This document shows, in pieces, positions 9,928 through 16,173 of a DNA stretch of 64,000 nt (its first letter is position 1; each line of letters starts with the position of its first letter). The stretch comes from Streptomyces liangshanensis (GTDB lineage Bacteria > Actinomycetota > Actinomycetes > Streptomycetales > Streptomycetaceae), in NCBI RefSeq assembly GCF_011694815.1, contig NZ_CP050177.1, positions 4,161,001 to 4,225,000 of the forward strand, given 5' to 3'. The position numbers and the translations under genes were made by a program. The notes under the pieces are model-generated. The model was not told the origin of the DNA. It was given only the letters and a program-made list of their open reading frames with translations, and did not search any database.

Positions 9928-9982
9928 GGGCCCGCAGCGCGGAAGAACGCGCTGCGAAGGAGAGCGATGGAGGCCCCACGGC

Positions 9983-10495
9983 ATGAAGTACAAGAACGAA
10001 GCCGAGATCATGCGCGCGCTCGGGATCGACACCTGGAGGCATCTCTCCAAGGAGAAAGCGGTCAAGTTCGCGGCCATGATGCCTGACATGGACACCGAAG
10101 TGGCCATGAAGATCGTCGAACAGTTCCCCGAGTTCAGGAAGTTCGCCACGGATGCCTTCGGAGCCATCGAGAAGGCCCACGAGGCCACTCTCGCGGACGG
10201 CAGGCATAGCTTGGATCAGGTCTACCAGGCCCTCCGGGAGAAACGGGTGATCTTCGAGCGAGAACTCCACAGAGGCGACCTGACCTGGGAACAGAGGAAG
10301 CACCTCCTCGAACTCATCCAGGAAACGGCAAGACTTGCTTCTCAGAAGGACTCTGAGCACAAGCGCCACGTGGACGGTCTACTGAGGAAGGTCATGGTCG
10401 GTGTCGGTTCCGGGCTGGCTCTGGCTGTGGTCTTCGTCGGAGGCCGGATCCTGACCCAGGGCAAGGAAGAACCCGATGACTCTGGGGAGTCGTGA
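9983..10495 (+). CDS. Small tail-anchored protein of unknown function
   Basis: A 170-residue protein starting at ATG 9983 with GGAGG about nine bases upstream. The first 130 residues are mostly charged helices (MPDMDTEVAMKIVEQFPEF; RKHLLELIQETARL). A single hydrophobic segment near the C-terminus (VGVGSGLALAVVFVGGRIL) suggests a tail-anchored membrane protein with a cytoplasmic helical body. It precedes the CBASS operon by 176 bp. A separate promoter lies between them, so co-function is not established. Similar proteins are, from memory, scattered in actinobacteria without assigned function. Confidence 0.72.
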   Translation: MKYKNEAEIMRALGIDTWRHLSKEKAVKFAAMMPDMDTEVAMKIVEQFPEFRKFATDAFGAIEKAHEATLADGRHSLDQVYQALREKRVIFERELHRGDLTWEQRKHLLELIQETARLASQKDSEHKRHVDGLLRKVMVGVGSGLALAVVFVGGRILTQGKEEPDDSGES

Positions 10496-10581
10496 GACCT
10501 GGCGGCGCCGGTCCTTGACCTTGGTGACAGTCTTATCGACCGGGCCGCGCTGGGCTGTGACTCCCGCTCAGAACGGGGGCG

Positions 10582-10604
10582 TTGTCAGTGGCGTGCGTCA
10601 GACT
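10582..10604 (+). promoter_or_regulatory. RecA-NDp / PafBC-type DNA-damage promoter of the CBASS operon
   Basis: TTGTCAGTG followed by eight bases and CAGACT matches the actinobacterial RecA-independent damage promoter consensus TTGTCRGTG-N8-TAnnnT, with one mismatch in the first base of the -10 element. In mycobacteria this promoter class is activated by PafBC. A transcript starting near 10611 would have a leader of about 60 nt before the CD-NTase start at 10672. Confidence 0.6.
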
Positions 10605-10671
10605 CGGAGCACGGTACACACCCGTGCCGGCTGTCTGTCCACGCACCGCCCCCCGCCCGCAAGGAACGGTC

Positions 10672-11724
10672 ATGGCACATCTGCACAATCAGTTCGACGA
10701 CCTGCTCACTCTGATCAACGTAGATCCCGACGTCCTCGCGGCGACGCGCGAACGTCTGGTGCTGGCGCGCAGGTTGGCCGAGCGGCACCCCGAGGGCCGT
10801 ACGTCGTACAGCTCGGGTTCGATCCCCGTTCGCACCCACATTCAGCCGCACGCGGGAGCCGTCAGCGATGGGAACGGCGGGATCATCCTGGACCGTGTCC
10901 AGCACCCGGAGCTTGGTCCTGACGGAGAAGGGGAGGCTCCACACACCATCACCGACGAACTTGTCGCGTTCATCGGCCCGAAGCTCCGCGACCCGGAGCG
11001 CACCCCGTTCTACCCCAAGGCGCGGGTGTGCACGTCCCGGCGGGGCCTCAAGATTCACTTCGGCGCCCCGGTCAACGGCACGGATGTCACGGTCGATCTC
11101 ATCGTGGCGCTGCGCCGCCGTGATGGGCGCGGGCTGTGGATCCCCGACCTGGAGCAGGCCCCGGGCTCCGCAAAGTCATGGAGTGCGAGCGACCCTCAGG
11201 GCCACGTAGAGCTGCTGACGTCCGGCGCCGACGCCCTGCGGCGCACCCGGCGCCGCGCCATCCGCGTCCTCAAGGCGTGGAATGCTCAGGCCGCGAAGCC
11301 GGGCTTCTCCTCGCACCAACTCTCCGTCTGGGCTTACGAGTTCGTCGAGCCAAGGATGGGCCTCGTCAGCGCCGTCCACACGGTGCTGCTGAAGGCCGCC
11401 CTGCGCCTTCTGCGCGGCGAGTCGACCAAGGATCCGCGCTCCGTCTCGCCCGACCTCAAGCCGCTGATCCCCGACGCGGATGCCGAGCGACGGCTACGGG
11501 TCGCGGCCGACAGGCTCGCGAAGGCCATAGCCGACCCCGACGATGTAGACACGGTGGCGGAGGTCCTGGAGTACCTCTTCCCCAAGACGATGCGTGAACG
11601 TGAGCGCGCCTTCTCCGCCGCGTCCTCTCCCCTGAGCACCACTGCCAGCCTCGGTCTCGCGGGTGCGAGCCTGCTCATCCCGAAGACGCGCTCGTGGCGG
11701 GAGGACGCGGCCGTTGAGGGGTGA
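10672..11724 (+). CDS. CBASS CD-NTase (cGAS/DncV-like nucleotidyltransferase)
   Basis: A 350-residue protein with AAGGAA seven bases before ATG 10672. It carries the nucleotidyltransferase pattern Gly49-Ser50 in SGSIPVRTHI, then Asp66-Gly-Asn68 before GGIILDR, and a third acidic strand residue Asp142 in VTVDLIVAL. Further on are an IPDLEQ turn and a helical part (RRAIRVLKAWNAQ) typical of CD-NTases. These enzymes make cyclic oligonucleotide alarms on phage infection. The downstream E2-like and membrane genes give a type II-short CBASS layout. Odd point: the second metal-binding position, usually Asp, reads as Asn68, so activity may be altered. I cannot predict the product nucleotide. Confidence 0.8.
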   Translation: MAHLHNQFDDLLTLINVDPDVLAATRERLVLARRLAERHPEGRTSYSSGSIPVRTHIQPHAGAVSDGNGGIILDRVQHPELGPDGEGEAPHTITDELVAFIGPKLRDPERTPFYPKARVCTSRRGLKIHFGAPVNGTDVTVDLIVALRRRDGRGLWIPDLEQAPGSAKSWSASDPQGHVELLTSGADALRRTRRRAIRVLKAWNAQAAKPGFSSHQLSVWAYEFVEPRMGLVSAVHTVLLKAALRLLRGESTKDPRSVSPDLKPLIPDADAERRLRVAADRLAKAIADPDDVDTVAEVLEYLFPKTMRERERAFSAASSPLSTTASLGLAGASLLIPKTRSWREDAAVEG

Positions 11725-11761
11725 CGGGCGTCCTGCGCGGCGTCCTTGGTTCGCACGTCCG

Positions 11762-12187
11762 ATGGCCCGCGCCGAGCTGCTGACCGGGATGCGCTCAACG
11801 GGGCTCGACGCGCGCGAGGTGGACAAACCTGCCGACTTCGCGTCCGGTTTCACTGTTCAGGTCTACCCGCACGTTCGGATCCTGCCCTCACACAGTCTCC
11901 AGATCGCCTTCGCCGCCGGGGATCCGGCATTCCCTCGCGTCCACGCACGCGGACCCGACTGCCCCGCCCACCGCAACCCCGACGGTTCCCTTTGCCTCTG
12001 GTACCCGAAGGACGCGCCCTCGCGCCGCTGGTCGCCCGGTGACGGCGGGCGGGTCCTCGTCGCGATCATCGTCCGCCATCTGCGATGGGAATCTGCCTAT
12101 CGCGCCACCAACATCTGGCCGGGCTTCGAAGCACCCCACGGCCACGGTTCGCCGGGCCTCGACGAACAGGACCACATCATTGGCTGA
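11762..12187 (+). CDS. E2-like CBASS accessory protein (Cap2-short type)
   Basis: A 141-residue protein with the pattern CPAH-RNPDGSLCLWYPKD at residues 67-84, which matches prokaryotic E2 (ubiquitin-conjugating-like) domains of type II-short CBASS. Cys78 in SLCLW would be the catalytic cysteine. Further conserved-looking features are RRW and a hydrophobic strand followed by HLRWES. In type II CBASS, Cap2-type proteins conjugate or prime the CD-NTase; the short form lacks an attached E1. ATG 11762 is 37 bp after the CD-NTase stop and has a weak ribosome site. The 3' end overlaps the next gene by 8 bp, so the three genes are translationally linked. Confidence 0.72.
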   Translation: MARAELLTGMRSTGLDAREVDKPADFASGFTVQVYPHVRILPSHSLQIAFAAGDPAFPRVHARGPDCPAHRNPDGSLCLWYPKDAPSRRWSPGDGGRVLVAIIVRHLRWESAYRATNIWPGFEAPHGHGSPGLDEQDHIIG

Positions 12188-12788
12188 CGCGATCAAAGTC
12201 TTCGGCCCCTACGCCGCTGTTTTCGCCGCACTCGTGACCGGCCTCGTCCTCGGCCTCCAGGCGCGGATTGGCCGTCGCGCCCAGCTGCAGGAGCGGAAGC
12301 AGGAATTGTTCGCGAGCGCGTACGAGGCGAGCATCCAGTACGCGGAGATGGCTTACGCCGTGCGGCGCCGCCGCGCGGACGCTGCCGTCGAGGAGCGGGT
12401 CCGCCTGTCGGAGCAGCTGCGAGAGATCCAGTCCAGACTGACCTGGCACGAGGCGTGGGTCCGCTTCGAGGCTCCGGAGGTGGGCGCCGCGTATGACGAA
12501 CTCGTCGCCCGTACGCGGACGGTGGCCGGGCAGAGCATGAAGGATGCGTGGCTCTCGCCCCCAGGGGCGGACGACACGGCGATGGTGATCCCGACGTCGG
12601 TGATCGACCTGCGGGCGCTGGCGGATGTCCGCGAGCGCTACATGGCCGCGGTGGAAGCGCACCTTCGCCCCCGGGGCCGTGCCCGCCGCCTTTTCCCGCG
12701 CCCGCGCCGCGCCATGCCACCCCCACCCGTGCCTGCTCCCCCGGCCGGTGGGACGACCCCCGGCGGCCCCGTCGGCGGCTCGCCGTGA
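12180..12788 (+). CDS. Single-span membrane protein, probable CBASS effector
   Basis: A 202-residue protein, most likely starting at TTG 12180, overlapping the E2 stop in TTGGCTGA. One N-terminal transmembrane helix (about residues 8-30, GPYAAVFAALVTGLVLGL) is followed by a basic turn, a long charged helical region (about 40-135, possible coiled coil) and a Pro-rich tail. Position and membrane anchor fit the effector slot of a CBASS operon, where a cyclic nucleotide triggers membrane damage. I recognise no named effector domain and see one span rather than the commoner two or four, so the effector role is inferred from context. Confidence 0.65.
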   Translation: MADAIKVFGPYAAVFAALVTGLVLGLQARIGRRAQLQERKQELFASAYEASIQYAEMAYAVRRRRADAAVEERVRLSEQLREIQSRLTWHEAWVRFEAPEVGAAYDELVARTRTVAGQSMKDAWLSPPGADDTAMVIPTSVIDLRALADVRERYMAAVEAHLRPRGRARRLFPRPRRAMPPPPVPAPPAGGTTPGGPVGGSP

Positions 12789-13080
12789 GGCGAAATACAC
12801 GCACACCCCCGCCTCCGGCCGGCACTGGCCCTGGACCCACGTGATCATCGACGCCCTCGAACGGCTCGCTCTCCTACCGAACTCCGGGTGACCAGAAGGT
12901 CTCCCCGTTCCCACGCGAGCCCTCCACCCGGAGCAGCGAAACCCCGCGCCACCCCGAGACGACATTTGGGCCCCCGACCTGCCCCTCTACCCACCACACG
13001 AAACGGCCGACCGACTCCGCGGCGGACCGTCAAGCAAGATCGAGGTAGGGACCTCGCCCCTGCGAAGGCATCCGAATGCG

Positions 13081-13120
13081 GGGCCTCGACCAGATCGGTC
13101 GGGGCCCGCTCGTCCTTTTT
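13081..13120 (+). terminator. Terminator after the CBASS operon
   Basis: GGGCCTCGACC pairs with GGTCGGGGCCC across a five-base loop (one T-G wobble). The stem is followed a few bases later by TTTTT on the plus strand. It separates the CBASS operon from the convergent restriction-modification genes. Confidence 0.7.
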
Positions 13121-13121
13121 C

Positions 13122-13847
13122 CTAGCCGGGGATCCCGAGCTCCTTCAAATACGTGAGGCGGGCGCTTATGGCAGCCGAGAAGTGCCGCCAGTCAAGGCTG
13201 TTCACCAGTTCGACGGGCTTGGGGTCCTCGGCTGAGGACGTGACATAGCAAGCGGCGTCGTACAGCTGCTCGGCCACAAGGCGCTCGCAGAAGATCCCGA
13301 ACCGGTCCTGATACGAGGTGCCGTGCCAGATTGAATCGGCAGGCAGCGCGCCCTCCGCGATGCTGACCGGCCTCCGAGAGCCGCTGCCGTCCTCCATGAT
13401 GAAGAAGTAGCCGAGCCAGGGCTTCTCCTTCGGATACAGCTCGGCCAAGGCGGCCCGTCGCAGATCCACCGCGCTGCCGAGCGCTTCCTCAACCCGGTTG
13501 TTGTAGTTGTTTCCGAACGACGGCCCTCCGAGGGCCTTCAGTTCGAAAGCCGCAACCAGCACTCCCTCGTGGACCACCACGAGGTCCCACTGCTTCTGGG
13601 GGCGGTAGTAACCGGGGAGTTCCAGACCTTGTTTCTTGGTGACCCGGATGCTCTCGGGCGGGTAGCCGGCTTCGAGGAAGAACTTCGACAGGAGGATCGC
13701 GATCGCGTCGAAGTGCTTACCACCGCGCACGGATCCGGCGGTGCCGGCGCCGACCGCGGCCTTGATCGCGGACTGCTCCCGCTGCAGCTGCTTGGCGCCC
13801 CAATAGGTCGCTATCGCGTCCTCGAAGTCCTGGCGGGTGACCGTCAA
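13122..13847 (-). CDS. PaeR7I-family type II restriction endonuclease
   Basis: A 241-residue protein resembling PaeR7I/XhoI-type enzymes (recognition CTCGAG in characterised members). The nuclease core is visible as Asp88 in QKQWDLVVV, then Glu102-Leu-Lys104 in AAFELKAL, a PD-(D/E)xK arrangement. It is preceded by the family-like segment GKHFDAIAILLSKFFLEAG. The gene starts 11 bp after the methyltransferase stop on the same strand, so the modification gene is transcribed first, which protects a new host. Recognition of CTCGAG is inferred from the family and not proven here. Confidence 0.85.
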   Translation of the reverse strand: MTVTRQDFEDAIATYWGAKQLQREQSAIKAAVGAGTAGSVRGGKHFDAIAILLSKFFLEAGYPPESIRVTKKQGLELPGYYRPQKQWDLVVVHEGVLVAAFELKALGGPSFGNNYNNRVEEALGSAVDLRRAALAELYPKEKPWLGYFFIMEDGSGSRRPVSIAEGALPADSIWHGTSYQDRFGIFCERLVAEQLYDAACYVTSSAEDPKPVELVNSLDWRHFSAAISARLTYLKELGIPG

Positions 13848-13858
13848 GATCCGCTCTC

Positions 13859-15535
13859 CTAGTCAGGAAGCTCGGCAAGTCCGTAGACGCGCAGGGCGGC
13901 CTCCGTGGCGGCCCTCACGTCTCGCTTGTCGAAAGCTGCCGCCAGGGCTTCTCGGTCGCGCTCGCTGATCGCTTCCGGGTCTGGGACCCGGATCTTGCGG
14001 AGGTACTGGGCCTGGAAGCGGAGGGTCCCCCCTCGCATCTTGACCGCGTACGCCTCCACGAATGCTTCCGCGACCTTGGAGAGTAGGAGACCACCCAGCA
14101 CGCGCATGTCCCAGACGTCCGAGACGATGAAGTACAGGTTGTGGTGAGGGTACAGTCCGCCCTCGTCGAGTACCGGATGGATCGTCAGCTTCATGTCCGG
14201 GAGCAGCAGCTTGGGCCGCCGAGTCAGCGCGTGATCGACCTTGTCGATGGTCTTGTACCAGCGGTGTGGCTGCTTGACCGCCACGTAGCGCTTGCGCAAC
14301 GCGGCTCCGTGTTCGTCGAGATACCTGGCAAGCCGGGGATACGCGGCGAGGTCGACCAGATCGCCGTTGGCCGTCCAGGGGTTGACCAGGTAGGTGCCGT
14401 TCCAGTTGAGCGTGCCGCTCGTGGTGTCGCGAACCATGGCCATCGGCAGGAGGCGGTCGTCTTCGATCAACGTGCCGTCGTCGGTGAGGAAGACCTTGTC
14501 CGCTCCGGTGGCGATGCCGATGCCGACTCGGGTACCGGACTTCTTGCTCTCAAGCAGGTGGAAGCGCTCTGTCAGTTCCTCGAGGACTGCCAGTCGTGCA
14601 GGTGAAGCACTCGGCCAGGAGTCCTCGTCCGGGAACCAGTGCGGCATGCGAGCGGCCTGGAACGCTGGTGTCGTGACCGACTCTGTCTGGTCAGTCGCGT
14701 ACCAGCGTGCGAAGGCGGTGGCCTCAGGAGCACCGAAGGCTCGTGTGGTGTCCGCTGCCACAGCGGTCCCCTGAGGCCGCTTGCTGATCAGCGTGATGGC
14801 GGGGTACGCGGAGACCTGGTCGTGGAAGGCGTCCACATCGTGCATGACCAGAGCCAGATCCATGCTGAAGTTCTTGGTCACCAGCTGGCGCAACTGCCGG
14901 CCGTACTGATTGCGCATCCAACGGTCCGCGCAGATGAAGCCCAGCTGTCCGGCTGCCCCGAGGCTTCGAAGGGCGACTTCGAAGAAGCCGACGTAGATGT
15001 CTGCGCGGCCGCCCATGGTGGGGCACGCGTGACGATAGACAGCCATCCTGTCCGCCGGGACGTCCTCCAAGCGGATGTAGGGCGGGTTGCCGACCACATA
15101 GTCCGCGTGCTGGGTCCCTTCGGGCTGGAGTAGGTAGTCACCCTGCTCGACCCAGGCCGCCGCCACCTGCTGGGCATCTGTGGGGTTCCAGCCGTCGTCG
15201 ACCAAGTGCTGCTCGACGACTTCGCGGCTCCTGCGGACGTTGCGCTCCAGCAGATCGAGCGCACGCACGGCATGGCTTGCGTCACTGATGGGACGGTTTT
15301 GCTCGCGGCAGGATGCGCTGATCCGCGAAGCCACGGCTCCTAGAAAGGCTCCTGATCCGCAGGCCGGCTCCACGAGCTTCAGGTCGCAGAGGGCTTTGTC
15401 AGAGGTGTAGCCCACGAGGTCGAGGATCAGATCGACGACCCAACGCTGTGTGAACACCTCGCCGTGCTCCACGGCCTCCTCGGGGACTGAGGGGAGGGTG
15501 TGGAGCGCGGTGTCGAAGAACAGGGGAGTGGCCAC
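13859..15535 (-). CDS. Adenine-specific DNA methyltransferase of the PaeR7I-like system
   Basis: A 558-residue methyltransferase with the SAM motif VEPACGSGAFL (residues 55-65) and the catalytic NPPY (150-153) of N6-adenine methylases. A C-terminal target-recognition region of about 250 residues follows (KYLYF-like NLYFIVSDVW; GGTLRFQAQYLRKI). It pairs with the adjacent endonuclease. GTG 15535 has no Shine-Dalgarno. A TAGTGT hexamer ends six bases upstream, which suggests a leaderless transcript, an arrangement that allows early expression after entry. Size and order fit M.PaeR7I relatives. Confidence 0.85.
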   Translation of the reverse strand: MATPLFFDTALHTLPSVPEEAVEHGEVFTQRWVVDLILDLVGYTSDKALCDLKLVEPACGSGAFLGAVASRISASCREQNRPISDASHAVRALDLLERNVRRSREVVEQHLVDDGWNPTDAQQVAAAWVEQGDYLLQPEGTQHADYVVGNPPYIRLEDVPADRMAVYRHACPTMGGRADIYVGFFEVALRSLGAAGQLGFICADRWMRNQYGRQLRQLVTKNFSMDLALVMHDVDAFHDQVSAYPAITLISKRPQGTAVAADTTRAFGAPEATAFARWYATDQTESVTTPAFQAARMPHWFPDEDSWPSASPARLAVLEELTERFHLLESKKSGTRVGIGIATGADKVFLTDDGTLIEDDRLLPMAMVRDTTSGTLNWNGTYLVNPWTANGDLVDLAAYPRLARYLDEHGAALRKRYVAVKQPHRWYKTIDKVDHALTRRPKLLLPDMKLTIHPVLDEGGLYPHHNLYFIVSDVWDMRVLGGLLLSKVAEAFVEAYAVKMRGGTLRFQAQYLRKIRVPDPEAISERDREALAAAFDKRDVRAATEAALRVYGLAELPD

Positions 15536-15780
15536 GTCTTGACACTACTAGGGAGGATTTCGGCCACGAGAGTTATCCACAGGCGTCACTCGCGCTCAAC
15601 GGAGTGATCTGTTCCATCTGCGGAGCATCGGTCCCGTGGGATCGACATCCACTCGTCCCCATGACCAACGAGAGCGCGCTCTGGCTTGTCGGCCTTGAGG
15701 GGTGCGCGGCGGAGGAGCGGACCAGCAACCGAGCCGACGCGTCACCTCGGAGCAACTGAGACCAAAACTGAGACCACCAA

Positions 15781-15820
15781 CGTCGAAGGCCCCCGCTGCG
15801 AGCAGCGGGGGCCTTCGACG
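15781..15820. terminator. Strong bidirectional hairpin at the end of the defence island
   Basis: A nearly perfect inverted repeat, 18-19 bp per arm (CGTCGAAGGCCCCCGCTGC and its complement), with a tiny CGAG loop. It lies just past the 3' end of tRNA-Ser on its strand and marks the junction between island and core. Two short direct repeats of ACTGAGACC precede it at about 15757-15776. Confidence 0.75.
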
Positions 15821-15839
15821 TATTGCCCGGTGAGAGCAA

Positions 15840-15927
15840 TGGCGGAGGATACGAGATTCGAACTCGTGAGGGGTTGCCCCCAACACGCTTTCCAAGCGTG
15901 CGCCCTAGGCCACTAGGCGAATCCTCC
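15840..15927 (-). tRNA. tRNA-Ser(GGA)
   Basis: Acceptor stem GGAGGAT/ATCCTCC, anticodon loop reading CTTGGAAA (anticodon GGA) and the long variable arm of class II tRNAs. The discriminator is G and the CCA end is encoded. The island of defence genes ends immediately beyond its 3' side, a common insertion position. Confidence 0.95.
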
Positions 15928-16002
15928 GCGACGAACCATACAAGATCCTGGGCCGTGCTCGCGAACTCGTATCCGGGGGTGGGGATCGGGTACTGTGAGC
16001 GG

Positions 16003-16089
16003 AGCCCCTCACGTGGCGCTATCTGACTGAACTCCCCCAGGGCCGGAAGGCAGCAAGGGTAGGTTGGCTCTGGCGGGTGCGTGGGGGGC
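16003..16089 (+). ncRNA. ffs: Small bacterial SRP RNA (4.5S type)
   Basis: Contains the conserved SRP tetraloop and symmetric-loop region CAGGGCCGGAAGGCAGCAAGG, near 16039-16059. Outer arms CCCCTCACG and CGTGGGGGG close the hairpin. This RNA binds Ffh to target membrane proteins. Its place just upstream of dnaX is conserved in actinobacteria. End points are estimated from the pairing arms. Confidence 0.9.
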
Positions 16090-16173
16090 GTTCGCGTGTG
16101 CGGGGTCGTTGCGGGGCCGTGTGGGGAGCGCTGGGCGGGTGCGTTGTCCTAGGGGGCCGATATCGTCGTAGGT

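Noticed and set aside
15573..15581. TTATCCACA, a DnaA-box match.
   Set aside because: A single box with no cluster, no AT-rich unwinding region and no replication gene beside it other than the unrelated dnaX; not an origin.
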